From Tachypleus tridentatus (taxonomy: Eukaryota; Arthropoda; Merostomata; Xiphosura; Limulidae), in the NCBI RefSeq assembly GCF_004210375.1, contig NC_134837.1, positions 160,125,310 through 160,189,309 of the forward strand: a stretch of DNA of 64,000 nucleotides. Reading direction: 5' to 3'. Positions 1 to 11,476 of the stretch are shown in pieces. How positions within the stretch are numbered: position 1 is the first letter of the stretch; each line of letters opens with the position of its first letter. The translations under genes were made by a program, and so were the position numbers. The notes beneath the pieces were generated by a model, which saw only the letters and a program-made list of their open reading frames with translations, had not been told where the DNA came from and did not search any database.

Positions 1-385
1 GATGATGAGAAACCCACTTGAAGTAAAAATGCATCTCAAGATGGCTGGTATAGGTATTAACACTTTTACTAATAAAGCAAAGAACAACATTTAGACCTTA
101 GATCATCTTCAGGTTAACAAAGAGAGAGTCAGTTTGCAACTGACCGTAGCCAGGCACATGTCTTAGAGACGAGAGTGTAAACGGGCACGGGATTGTAAGG
201 GATGTTGCAGTTAGATGTTAGGTTAATAATTAGTATAAGTATAAAGGTGTTCCTTTATATTGGTTTAATTTTGGTTTTAGTTGTTCTATAAATACGGCTT
301 CTTTGATTTTGCGTTTGTTTATATTTGTTTCCCTATTTAGTATCTGGGTGTATTCTATGGTTGTGTTGTGTTTCTTTTATTTGTG
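1..385 (-). mobile_element. Penelope-like element, 3' fragment (GIY-YIG C-terminus plus terminal repeat)
   Basis: Read on the minus strand, an open frame ends with a TAA at 230-232. Its last ~47 codons carry IEYTQILNRE, then KRKIKEAVFIEQLKPKLN, then a short Leu/Tyr tail. This is the pattern of the GIY-YIG endonuclease end of Penelope-like retroelements (W/Y..I.....R..KEA.FI....P.LN). A TAA lies in frame just upstream (around 378), so only the last piece is open and the copy is dead. Downstream on the same strand (1-115) comes a CTGAAGA motif, a small stem, and a tail that recurs at 61.0 kb. The start is set by the window edge and the upper limit is approximate. Confidence 0.7.
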
Positions 386-914
386 GTTTTTCCAAAGTAT
401 AAAAAGTTACCTGTTCTCTCCACAGGAATATTACAAGATTTAATGCTTACCAGTTACTGGGAGGGAAGCACATGTAAGCAATACACCCGACTAATAAGAG
501 AACAAAAATTATAATATTTCGTTTCATGTTTTATTAAAATGAAAATTAAAAAAAAAACAACTGAGGATATAAAATTGTTTTTGACCCCACAGAAACCGTG
601 TGATAAGCTTGCGTTCGAATTGAATACTATTTGTTTAAGATTTCGTGCATACTTAATTAGCTTACAACTATTATAGTTTTTACGTTTTGAAGGATGTTGA
701 AGAAATGAAATTTTGATTAATAGTTGATCGTTTTTTGTGAAATCGGACACAATAATTATTCATTTCAATGTATATTTTACAATAACAAACAATAAATACT
801 TTGAAACTGAAGCAGTAATTTGTGTGCAATGAATTAAGCTACATTAAAGCAATTATTGTTTTTTACAAGTTTGAAGAAATTTACAACTAGAAGTAAAACT
901 TTTTATTGTTTCAG
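386..914. other. Intron/intergenic, nothing else recognised
   Basis: AT-rich sequence between the Penelope-like fragment and the GGT-like exon. It ends in a good 3' splice site (pyrimidine-rich TTTTATTGTTTCAG, AG at 913-914), so at least its right part is intron of the gene that follows. No other coding exon was recognised here. Confidence 0.6.
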
Positions 915-1155
915 GTCAACTATGGATCATGTGCTCGCTGAGGAAGGAATTCTATCAAGTACATTACAAGAATTAAAAGATATGGGACACATTATATCTG
1001 GCCCTATATCAGGCTTTCAAAGAAGAGATTTTGGCGTTGGTCACATTATTTCCAGAGGTCAATGGTGGAATCCTATCAAGGAAGGCTATCGTATGAAAAA
1101 CGTTCTGTGGGCTGGAACTGACCCTCGTTGTGATGGAATAGCGATTGGTTTTTGA
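915..1155 (+). CDS. Gamma-glutamyltranspeptidase-like (YwrD-type) protein, terminal coding exon
   Basis: This is the last coding exon of a member of the gamma-glutamyltransferase family, enzymes that cleave the gamma-glutamyl bond of glutathione and related compounds. The exon begins after the acceptor AG at 913-914 with the third base of a codon and runs to TGA at 1153-1155, about 79 codons. Visible family features are EEGI, a LKDMGH helix, GPISGF, GHIISRG.WW and the C-terminal LWAGTDPRCDGIAIGF, matching the small-subunit end (G-SDPR-DG-A-G) of YwrD-type hydrolases as I remember them. The catalytic Thr lies further upstream and is not in the window. The frame is intact, so the gene could be live. 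A Met 59 bases upstream of the acceptor is intronic and is not a start. Secretion or membrane anchoring cannot be judged from this piece. Confidence 0.78.
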
Positions 1156-1472
1156 TAAAAGAGCATTTCATCTTTAAAATATGTAACGTTTATTTTATTG
1201 AAATCTACATAAACATAATAGTGTTGTCTGTTGTGTGTCAATGTGACTACTTGGCAGAGTATTATGGATCTTCATCAAAATTGGTATGAATGCTCTTTAG
1301 GACCTAGTGGGGTACATACAAGTTGTATATTTTATATTTTCAGTTTTTATGGGCGTTTTGTGTTTTATACAATTGCATATAAGGGAAACAACTATTCATG
1401 TGCTGAGATAACCTTTCACCAATTATGAATGTACATAGCGTCCGTCCAGGAGACGAATACTCCTTCTAGTAT
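1156..1472 (+). other. 3' UTR/flank of the GGT-like gene
   Basis: Follows the stop codon directly and is AT-rich. No canonical AATAAA was found before the SINE. The first clear one, AATAAA at 1731-1736, lies in the tail of the inserted SINE, which could have supplied a poly(A) signal; that is speculation. Confidence 0.4.
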
Positions 1473-1746
1473 AGCCCGGCGTGGTCAGGTGGTTAAGGCA
1501 CTCGACTGGTAATTTGTAGGTCGCGGGTTCGAATCCCCATCACACCAAAACTCGCCCTTTCAGCCTTGGGGCGTTATAATGGGATGGTCAATCCCACTAT
1601 TCGTTGGTAAAAGAGTAGCCCAAGAGTTGGCAGCGGGTGGTGATGACTAGCTGCCTTCCCTTTAGTCTTACACCGCTAAATTAGGGACGACTAGCGCAGA
1701 TAGCTCTTGTGTAGCTTTGCATGAAATTCAAATAAAGAAACCAAAA
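1473..1746 (+). repeat. tRNA-derived SINE, family 1 (Thr-like head)
   Basis: Starts with a tRNA-like head (GCCCGGC..GGTTAAGGC..., box-B-like GGTTCGAATCC around 1529-1539). The body follows with GGTAAAAGAGTAGCCCAAGAG and CTAAATTAGGGACG, then a tail with CAGATAGC..TGTAGCTTTGC and an A-rich end. It is flanked by an 11-bp TSD with one mismatch: CCTTCTAGTAT at 1462-1472 and CCTCCTAGTAT at 1747-1757. The better-preserved copies have a CTCGTAA anticodon loop (CGT), hence Thr-like. Confidence 0.9.
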
Positions 1747-1899
1747 CCTCCTAGTATTATAATATAATACAAGTAATTACTTTTCTACCAAATGTTTAAT
1801 TATAATGTTTGATAGAAAGAAATTACTATGAACAACGACATCATCATTTTCAAATAAAGTTCTGATTATTCTCAGTGTAGATAAAACTGTAATTTCATC

Positions 1900-2003
1900 A
1901 TTGCCTCTCGCTAGTATAGCGGTAAGTCTACGGATTTGCAACGCTATAATTCGGGGTTCGATTCCCCTCGGTAGACTCAGAAGATAGCCTGATGTGGCTC
2001 TGC
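1900..2003 (+). repeat. tRNA-derived SINE, family 2 (Cys-like head)
   Basis: A short element whose head has box A-like TAGCGGTAAG, a GGATTTGCAACGC anticodon arm (GCA, Cys-like) and box B GGGTTCGATTCCC. It is followed by the short tail AGATAGCCTGATGTGGC. A possible 8-bp TSD ATTTCATC lies at 1892-1899 and 2004-2011. The arms are too degenerate for a working tRNA. Confidence 0.8.
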
Positions 2004-2180
2004 ATTTCATCGGCTAATAATTATGAAAGATGTGACAATGCTATTAGCACATGATTTATATACTATACCTTACAACAATAATACACTTACAGACAAGTCG
2101 CGAAAAAAAAAACTGTCTTTTGTAGCATTATGATATTCCTTAAAAATAACAACTTGTATTATTGCACCATGAAGTTTTGT

Positions 2181-2297
2181 GTGTACGTTTTCTTATAGCA
2201 AAGCCACATCGAGCTATCTGCTGAGTCCACCGAGGGAAATAGCACCCCTGATTTTAGCGTTGTTAATCCGTAGACTTACCGCTGTACAAGCTGGGGA
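2181..2297 (-). repeat. tRNA-derived SINE, family 2 (Cys-like head)
   Basis: A minus-strand copy of the element at 1900-2003. Read in reverse it has the GCGGTAAG box A region, the TTAACAACGC arm and the tail CAGATAGCTCGATGTGGC. Box B is damaged by base changes. Confidence 0.78.
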
Positions 2298-4714
2298 CTG
2301 AAGTTTTGTCATTTAGAACCCAGTGTACTTAATCACTCCAAGCAATTAAAAGAACGAGACTATCATCAAATTATTGTTAAAACAAATTAAGAAGCAGAAA
2401 ATAGTATATTATAAGAGCAACATTTATTTCCTGAATACAATAATAAACCAGTTTAATTACTAGTACTGTCAAATTCATGTGATAAGAATTAATTTCAAAC
2501 TGAACTAACCTGTCTGAAAGGTCATATTTATGAAAACGATATATTAATTAACAAACATTTCCTTACTTGCATTCATACAATGTTTGCATCTGCGAGGAAG
2601 GTAGCGGTTCTTTCATATTCTGCTATCACTGTAATGCTAATTATTGCATTTACTCTTCTGAAACCAGTATGTATAATGATTTATTTAATTGTGGACGAGC
2701 AATTCGTAATGACCATGTCGTATAGTTAGCAGTTATTGCATGATATAGTTTATCTTCCAGACATTGTCCAGGCTGCTTGGTGTGCAGGCCAATTTTTTAT
2801 TCTTAAAAAAATTAAGGGTTTACATATAAATATTCTTCCGTGTTTGTGTGTTTTTTTATGTGAAATCCCACGAACTGGTGGTGGAGAAATACTAGTTCAA
2901 GCGACATCTGTAGTTTGCTCCTGAATGAGGATATTCCAAGAAATGTTATTTGACCTTGTTCTTGGGTTATAGGGGAAGATACAATGTTGTTAAATGTACA
3001 ACATAATTTGATAGTATCAAAAGGTTTATTGTGGTTTGGATTGTACAACTGTGCAAAAAATATTCTAGGTCGTTTTGGACTAAATCAGGGGTCTCGAAGC
3101 ATCATCATTATTTGAACTAGAGTAAATTAGGTTATCTAATGAACTTTAGTTTGGAACATTGTTAGAGTAGTACAGTTGATAGAAGAAAAGATGTTTTCCA
3201 GCTCTTGAGAGTCAACAGTACACGATTTTGCATTTCGATAATTTAAATATACAGTGATTCATTGTATCTCTTTATATGCTTACTTCCTAACTTTAAATGA
3301 TGTAGTTTATTATTTGTTTATGCTGTTCTTTAATCAAGTTATAGTTATTGTAGATAATAAGAAACAAACTTTTCAAACGTCTCCGTTTGGCAAAGAAAAA
3401 CTTAACTTTCTCTAGGAGCATGAGGTAGATTCTTATATCTCAAAAACAAAATGCATTTATTCTGAAGTTACTAATATGGATAAGTTCTGATACTAGAGCT
3501 ACGTTTGTCTCAGTTTAATCTAACTACACATTTGTTTTCAGTAAATATAGTAAAGTTACTATTTTATGAAACGAACTTTTTGTAATTTATTTTCCTATAA
3601 ATTCACCAGGATTATTGCAAACTTCAAAATTACTTTCCAACACTAATTTATCTTAAACTTTCTAGTTGACGTTGTCATTTTTGTGTTATGTATTCTCTGA
3701 AGAAGAACACCATAATAAAATGGAGGGCTTCTGTTGGGTTAAGGAACTAGGAATTAAACTTAGTTCGAACTAAAGATCTTGATAGAACCAGAACACAGAA
3801 TAAGTTAAGGCTGCTGTTCAAAGAGTATCGATGCTGTGGCTAAGAAACCATCATGATAATCAACGTGGCCCTATGATGATGAAGACCTTTTAGTTTGTTT
3901 TTTAGTGTAAAGTGCTTTACTCAGTAATGAGGCATATTGCTCCAGTGTCAGTTGAAGGAATTTTTAAACTCAGTAAGCGTGGGCATAATGCAGATAAATC
4001 ATTCTAGACATGAAGTTAGCAATACCTGTTAACAAATTTTGAAGCCATCAGGTTTGTTTATTAATATAGTTGAGGTTGTACACTTTTGTCAATAACAACT
4101 GAGTTAACAACCGGCAGAGTTTGGATACTTGCTATCCCTAGGTCAATCTAGATGTGCCCCTTTTTGCCCCTCCCTCTACGTTTACTCTATTCTTTGATCA
4201 CAAGCAAACTACAACACTTAATTACATTAACGTTATTCAAATAAAATATCCAACACTGTGATAAGTTCGTAGATCCAACGCTTCAGTCTCATTTTGTGCT
4301 TTGCAAACTGGTTTATGGCTTTTTCATAGTTTGTAGAGACTACGAGATCTTTGTCAATCATTAGCAATACAAGTGTGTTAAGTCGATTTTGTGGCATAGT
4401 AAATAGTTCTTGTCACGTTTTAACATAAAGAAGGAACGTTTATCTGATAACTGATGTGTACAAAAATATTATGGTGATGTCATTGTCGGGATAAACTATG
4501 TATAGTTATTTGTCTCGTACCATGTTGCACTTATGACTAAAACATGCCAGTGATGCTTGGAAGGTGTGCTCGAAAGTAAAAACATTCCTTAACGAAAGAA
4601 GGCTCCAAGTCGTTCTTGTGGCAGGCAAGTAATTTTTGACGCCCTTTTGCAGTTTTTAAAGCTCAAACCAAGCTAAGTTGAAAATAAATTCAAAATTTCC
4701 ATAGAAGTTTTCAT
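2298..4714. other. No gene recognised
   Basis: AT-rich unique-looking sequence with only short spurious reading frames. No recognisable repeat, RNA gene or conserved protein was seen on either strand. Confidence 0.5.
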
Positions 4715-4936
4715 TTGCAGTTTTCCGGATTCTGCGCTTGGAGAGGGTAAAGGAAGGACATGCCTCTGAAAGGCTCTTGATTTCTACGTATACAACCCAT
4801 ATTTCGCTTCATATTTTGGTAGTGTTTTTACTATTCACTTTGAGTTTTACGCCAGTAGACACAAAGACAGAAGACCTTATTACCATTTGAATTAGCCCAA
4901 GACAGGAAGTACAACTTCGCTAAACAACGAGGCGAC

Positions 4937-6498
4937 ATGCCGGCCGGGGAGTCGGAGACCAGGGAAAGCGATGTAGCGTCTGAGACTGAGGGAGCAAGCC
5001 CGTCTGTTTAAGGGACAAAAAGTAAGTCTAGTGACTGTGGCCAAATAGATAATGAGGATGTAAAATTAAAATCTTTAATGTTCGTAGCGGAAAAGGAACT
5101 AAAAGCAAGGTTAGCGCCTATTAAAGAAAATACTATTAGGACTAGAAAAAAAAGAAAGCAAGTAAAAGATATTATGCCTTCAACATCTGAAGATAGTGTA
5201 GCTAAGACTACGGTTAAAGACTATAATATGCCAACAACTAGCAGTTCTAGCAACCCAAACCCCACCCTGGATATTCCACAACAAACAAGTTCAGACAAAG
5301 ACGAAGTTCTTTCTGACGACGAAGGAATCATGCTTGTGCAGATTCGAAGTCAGAAAAAACAAATTAAACAAAGACCAACCACCACAGACACACATACACA
5401 ACTCGCACCAAAATCACCTAAGCACGCAATTATAATCCAAGGAGTTCCTGGTAGTTTCAACCAACCACAATTAGCCAAAGAAATATACAGGTGCAAACCT
5501 AACACAAAGATTACTAATATTAAGCGTCTGCCCAGAGGCGGTGTTCTGGTTCAAGGACAGGAACCCGCTGACTTTAACAGTCTACTAAAAGCTTGGCCTT
5601 CAGACGCGTTCAAAACAGGAAACATTACAATACACCTACCAGGAACTAAACCAACACCGAAATCTTTTGTGATACGAGGTGTACATAATTCAATAGACAT
5701 AGAAGACATTAAGGAAGAGTTAAGTACACAAAACATAAAACATATTTCAGTAGACCGCATAATTTCAAATATTACTAAAAGACCCACAAACCTAATCAAA
5801 GTAGTCACAGACAACAGCCAGGATATTACACAATTCATTAATAATGGTATCACTATGTGGTATCAAAAGTACACAGTAGAACAAACAAAAACACCAGCAG
5901 TGGTTGTCACACAGTGCTACCAATGCCAAAGGTTTGGACATGTAGCAGCAGCATGCCAAGCAAATGCGCGTTGTGTGGGCTGTGGGGGAGAATCACCACA
6001 TTACACAGTGTACAAAACAGAACCCCAAACCCAAATGCTGCAATTGTGGGGAAGAACACACGGCAAATTATAAAGGTTGTCAGAAATATAAATCCATTAA
6101 AACATACTTATACGAAATTAAAAATCCCAACATGAACAAGCCGCCACTACCACGAACCATTAAGGAACCCACACCTACCACTCCAGCACCACAAAGTACA
6201 ACTACACAAATAAACACTTACGCTGCAGTGGTTAAAAATTCATCATCCCGACAGGAAAAAACCATCACCATGTGAAGAGGAAATACCAAAACCACCTCAA
6301 AATACACAAGCAACAACAATTGAAACAACACTGACATCTGCCATAACTTCCACTTTCTCGGAAATAATGGCAGAATATACAAACCCTACAAACACCAACA
6401 GTTTCACAGACATAATAGTTAAAATCATTTTGAAAAACATACACAAATTCCTGCCGCAAATTTTAACCTCCATCATAAACTCTACTAAACATGGATAA
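4937..6498 (+). pseudogene. LINE ORF1 (gag-like RNA-binding protein), outer copy, broken
   Basis: The nucleic-acid-binding ORF1 protein of the LINE. ATG 4937 is preferred because the frame is shared with the inner copy from its equivalent ATG (13027). In this copy a TAA at 5009-5011 cuts it after 24 codons, and a longer open stretch restarts at Met 5078. Order: charged/Ser-rich N-terminus; a tandem RRM-like region starting IIIQGVPGSF and continuing with RLPRGGVLVQ and FVIRGVHNSID (Jockey ORF1/PRE_C2HC type); then CCHC knuckles CYQCQRFGHVAAAC, CVGCG.NHHITQC and CCNCGEEHTANYKGC. Two apparent +1 errors (a G5 run at 5984-5988, an A6 run at 6256-6261) shift the frame. Allowing for both, the ORF ends at TAA 6496-6498, overlapping the ORF2 start. 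Confidence 0.85.
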
Positions 6499-8199
6499 CT
6501 TCACAGTTCTACACATCAATATCCAGGGTGCTCTTGCTTCCAGGAAACATGAGATTGAAGATACAACAAGCTCCATAAAACCTGATGTAATTATAATTAG
6601 TGAAACTCTCTTATATAACTACCATCGATTTAAAATAAACGGCTACTCCATTATTAGACATGACAGGAAGGATAATAGAGATCCAAACAGAGGTCTTTTA
6701 TTATTGCATAAAACTGAACTTATAGTTCAGGAACTTACTATCCATTCCAGTAATGAATCTATAATTATTAATGTAAAAACGCAAAATCATACAGACGTTA
6801 CTGTGGCGGGCATCTACTGCTCGCCTAGAACTGTGTTAGATGTAAATCTATTGAATATATTGTATAATAGCAACTGTAATCTTATTATTATCGGTGACCT
6901 AAACAGTAAACATATAGCATTCAACTGTCGTAGTACAAACGCAAATGGCAATTTACTTTTTCAATTTTTGGATGAATCAAATATGACTTTATTAAACGAT
7001 GCAACACCGACACATATCTCGTACGCACACGGCACCAGTGAAATACTGGACTTATGCCTGTGTTCGTCAAATATGAGTCGCAAATTCGTAAATTTTCATG
7101 TTGGTCACGATATAGATAGTGACCACCTCCCAGATTGGTGTATCTTCAATCTCACCCCCACTTAAATAAAATCATAGTGAGAGACCAACTGAACTACAAA
7201 AAAAGCTAATTGGCCAGTTTTCCAAACTATATTAAATGAAACCTTACCTCCAGAAGTACTACATATTGCCGCGGACGCATCAGATATAGATGCATACTGT
7301 CATATCATCTCTGAGTGTCTAAAACAGGCAGCCAACAGTTCGATACCGAAACAAAAACACTTCACAACAACTCATTCATGGCAACCACATAAAGACATAA
7401 TACACTTAATTAAAAACAGACGTATACTCCGCAGACAGTACATTCAAAATCGCAACCCCACACTTAAAACTCAGATAAACACAATAAGGAATAAAATACG
7501 AAACTTAATCAGAAACAGAAACAAGAAAACTGGGACACCTTCTGTTCCGATCTAAATCACAAAACTGATCCTAAACAATTCTGGACACACTTGAAAAGAT
7601 TTACATACACGGGAACAACAAACACAGTATATCCACCACTGGAACTGGATGGAGAAACAGCATACACTAACACAGAAAAAGCCGAGATATTTAAAAAACA
7701 CCTAGAAAACACGTTCAAAACACATCATGAACCAGACATGAACAGATACTTTTATAATACAGTCATAAACTTTATTGATCAAAACAGAAGCATTTTTACA
7801 CCTAAATTTCCAGTCAACACTATTACACACCAAGAAAAAACAAAAGACTGGAGCACTCATCAACTGATAAAACATATCACTGTAACAGAAGTCGTAACTG
7901 CTATTAACAACACAAAAAACAAAGCCCCTGGAGAAGATGGTATTCAAGCTATCCTCCTAAAACAAGGCACTCAGAGATTATATGAACTCCTAACAGCGTT
8001 ATTTAATCTCTCACTATCAGCTGGATATATCCCCGTTTCTTGGAAGGAAGCAATAGTATTAATGTTCCAGAAAGAAGGAAAGCCAGCGAATAAACCAAAC
8101 AACTACCGCCCGATTAGCTTAACCAGTTGTATTGGCAAAGTATTAGAGAGGATAATTAGTAATCGTCTGTCAGTTTACTTAGAAGAAAATTCAAAATTA
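6491..8199 (+). pseudogene. LINE ORF2, endonuclease and first half of RT, outer copy
   Basis: Starts at ATG 6491, which overlaps the ORF1 stop. The first ~224 codons are an APE-type endonuclease: LHINIQGA, II.SETL, VAGIYCSP, IIGDLNSKH and the C-terminal SDHLP. The frame is lost at a C5 run (7155-7159), then at an A7 run (7198-7204), and a third time around 7520. The RT then runs from the KRFT region near 7591 with KAPGEDGI, SWKEAIVL and NYRPISLTSCIGKVLERII. It stops where the inverted copy entered, right after EENSKL. In the live element ORF2 would cut target DNA and reverse-transcribe the RNA there. Confidence 0.88.
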
Positions 8200-8218
8200 G
8201 TTTGACTGTGTGGGTATT

Positions 8219-8244
8219 TGGGTATTGATGTTGTTAAATACCCA
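8219..8244 (-). other. 3'-terminal hairpin of the LINE, inner copy
   Basis: Perfect 8-bp arms TGGGTATT/AATACCCA around a 10-base loop, 19 bases from the element's 3' end. The same hairpin is at 14742-14767 in the outer copy. LINEs with non-poly(A) ends often use such a stem for recognition by their RT; the role here is inference. Confidence 0.7.
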
Positions 8245-8707
8245 GGAGGGTCAGGTACATTTGATCTCTTCCTCCCTCCCGAACGATTATAGCGTCTGTC
8301 TTTAGGGTTTTTTTTTTTTTTTTTTTTTTAAGCTTTGGGCCAGAGTAAAAGTATAACATCATACTCAGGTCCATTTCAGGGCTCAGTCCATGCATGGACG
8401 AACAAGAAGTTTTTTTTTTTTTCCATTTAATTTTTTTTTTGTATTTTCATATATATATATATTTTTGTATTTTTTCTCCTTTTTCTCGATTGAGAGAATG
8501 CTACTACTACTTGTAGTAACACAAACACTCACACAGAAAAGAAAGTAATAATAATTATTATTATTCAATACTTGAATAATAATTCAAAAAGAGAAGAGAA
8601 AAAATAATAATAATAATAATGATTAAAAAAAGAAAATAATAATTATAAAAATAAAAGAAACAAGGACTAAGTGTCTAGTGGATAGTGGCCAGCTTGTGTT
8701 ACATTTC

Positions 8708-11476
8708 TTAAATATATGTTAAAAGGAGAGGTATTTAGGACCATTTACATCATGTACGTGATATCTGTCGAGATCACACATTAAGTCATTTTGTGCCAAT
8801 TGTTATTGAAATATTTTAGAGAATTATGCAAGAGTCTTTCAGCTATTGTATCTATGTTTGCATACTTGTGCATGAATGTGGTTGAGGTGCTACGTGGTAC
8901 TTTGTATGCTGAAGTTAGTACAGAATTTTGTATACGTTGAAGTTTCTGTACATGTGTGGGTGCTATGTTAATCCAGGCAGGTGATGCATATTCTATTGTT
9001 GGTCTAATGTACGTTTTGTAGATTTTAAGTATGTTGTCTGGTGATGTTCCTTGATTTTACCTGAAAGACTTCTTGCATAGTTTGCTCTTTTCCAGATTCT
9101 TATCAGTACATTTTAATATGTGGTAGCCACGTTAATTTTGAGTCATAGGTTAGACCTAGAAATTTAGCAGAAGTAGCAGTCAGTAAAAGTGATCCATTCA
9201 TATAGAGTTTTGGTGGATCTTTTTTCAGCTTATTCAGTCTGCTGAATACTATGACTTGGGTTTTTGGAATATTAATTTTGATTCTGTATTTTTGGCAGTA
9301 TTCTTCGATGTTATTTAGGACTGGTTGTAGGTTCGTTGCTGCTATTGACGGAGTGGGGGCACTTTTCCAGACTGCTACATCGTCAGCGAACTGTGATGCA
9401 TAACCTAAATTTAGGTCCGACAGAGGCATATTACTCACGTACATGATAAATAATATAGGCTAACAACCCCTCCCTGCGGGACTCCTGCTTCGGGTGAAAA
9501 GGACCCTGAGTGGGCCCCATTTACATTTACTTTACACATTCTGTTATCCAGGAAGTTGGACAGCCAGCGAATAGTTTCCTGGGGTAATGCCATTTCAAGC
9601 AATCTATGTCTTAAGCCGTTATGCCACACTGTGTCAAATGCTTTCTCAATGTCGAGAAAGCAAGCTACAGTGCATTCTTTTTGTTGAAGCTGTCGGTAAT
9701 TGATTCTGTAAGTCGAATCAGGTGGTCTGTAGTTTGGCGGTTTTTTCGAAATCCGTTTTGAATTTCTGGTAATTTTGAATTTTCTTCTAAGTAAACTGAC
9801 AGACGATTACTAATTATCCTCTCTAATACTTTGCCAATACAACTGGTTAAGCTAATCGGGCGGTAGTTGTTTGGTTTATTCGCTGGCTTTCCTTCTTTCT
9901 GGAACATTAATACTATTGCTTCCTTCCAAGAAACGGGGATATATCCAGCTGATAGTGAGAGATTAAATAACGCTGTTAGGTGTTCATATAATCTCTGAGT
10001 GCCTTGTTTTAGGAGGATAGCTTGAATACCATCTTCTCCAGGAGCTTTGTTTTTTGTGTTTTTAATAGCAGTTACTACTTCTGTAACAGTGATATGTTTT
10101 ACCAGTTGATGAGTGCTCCAGTCTTTTGTTTTTTCTTGGTGTGTAATAGTGTTGACTGGAAATTTAGGTGTAAAAATGCTTCTATTTTGGTCAATAAAGT
10201 TTGTGACTGTATTATAAAAGTATCTGTTCATGTCTGGTTCATGATGTGTTTTGAACGTGTTTTCTAGGTGTTTTTTAAATATCTCGGCTTTTTCTGTGTT
10301 AGTGTATGCTGTTTCTCCATCCAGTTCCAGTGGTGGATATACTGTGTTTGTTGTTCCTGTGTTTGTAAATCTTTTCAAATGTGTCCAGAATTGTTTAAGA
10401 TCAGTTTTATGATTTAGATCGGAACAGAAGGTGTCCCAGTTTTCTTGTTTCTGTTGTCTGATTAAGTTTCGTATTTTATTCCTTATTGTGTTTATCTGAG
10501 TTTTAAGTGTGGGGTTGCGATTTTGAATGTACTGTCTGCGGAGTATACGTCTGTTTTTAATTAAGTGTATTATATCTTTATGTGGTTGCCATGAATGAGT
10601 TGTTGTGAAGTGTTTTTGTTTCGGTATCGAACTGTTGGCTGCATGTTTTAGACACTCAGAGATGATATGACAGTATGCATCTATATCTGATGCGTCCGCG
10701 GCAATATGTAGTACTTCTGGAGGTAAGGTTTCATTTAATATAGTTTGGAAAACTGGCCAATTAGCTTTTTGTAGTTCAGTTGGTCTCTCACTATGATTTT
10801 ATTTAAGTGGGGGTGAGATTGAATATACACCAAACTGGAAGGTGGTCACTATCTATATCGTGACCAACATGAAAATTTACGAATTTGCGACTCATATTTG
10901 ACGAACACAGGCATAGGTCCAGTATTTCACTGGTGCCATGTGCGTACGAGATATGTGTCGGTGTTGCATCGTTTAATAAAGTCATGTTTGATTCGTCCAG
11001 AAATTGATAAAGTAATTTGCCATTTGCGTTTGAGCAACGACAGTTGAATGCTATATGTTTACTGTTTAGGTCGCCGATAATAATAAGATTACAGTTGCTA
11101 TTATACAATATATTCAATAGATTTACATCTAACACGGTACTAGGCGAGCAGTAGATGCCCGCCACAGTAACGTCTGTCTGATTTTGCGTTTTACATTAAT
11201 AACTATAGATTCATTACTGGAAGGGATAGTAAGTTCCTGAACTATAAGTTCAGTCTTATACAATAATAAAAGACCTCTGTTTGGATCTCTATTATCCTTC
11301 CTGTCATGTCTAATAGTAGAGTAGCCGTTTAATTTAAATCTATGGTAGTTATATAGAAGAGTTTCACTAATTATGATTACATCAGGTTTTATGGAGCTTG
11401 TTGTATCTTCAATCTCATGTTTCTTGGAAGCAAGAGCACCCTGGATATTGATGTGTAGAACTGTGAAGTTATCCAT
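8708..11476 (-). pseudogene. LINE ORF2 (endonuclease-RT), inner copy, frameshifted
   Basis: Runs from ATG at 11476 down to a TAA at 8708-8710, roughly 920 codons. The endonuclease (LHINIQGA, SETL, GIYCSP, GDLNSKH, SDHLP) is followed by a linker and RT with KAPGEDGI, NYRPISLTS, FRKNRQTTDHLI, GVPQGGVVS and the catalytic FADD (about 9370). The C-terminal region contains KIYKTYIRPTIEYASPAW. Breaks are single-base and mostly in homopolymers: T4 at 11189-11192, G5 at 10809-10813, T5 at 10766-10770, T5 at 9678-9682, plus a missing base after VVS (9458-9459) and before the C-terminal domain (9111-9114). No domain is missing, so the family was competent recently. Confidence 0.88.

Noticed and set aside
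1474-1550. tRNA genes at the heads of the SINEs (also 24872, 45310, 58929, 1904, 57260-57337 and others)
   Set aside because: The arms are mispaired and each head continues into a common SINE body and tail, several with target-site duplications. They are retroposed pseudo-tRNA heads and not functional genes.
5551-5853. Antisense frame across the LINE ORF1 (and its mirror at 12109-12411, also 7702-7947 and 10022-10267)
   Set aside because: Shadow of the well-supported sense coding sequence; no motif of its own.
8383-8660. Dense AT microsatellites as a separate locus
   Set aside because: They are part of the LINE 3' UTR; the same tract is in the other copy at about 14335-14560.
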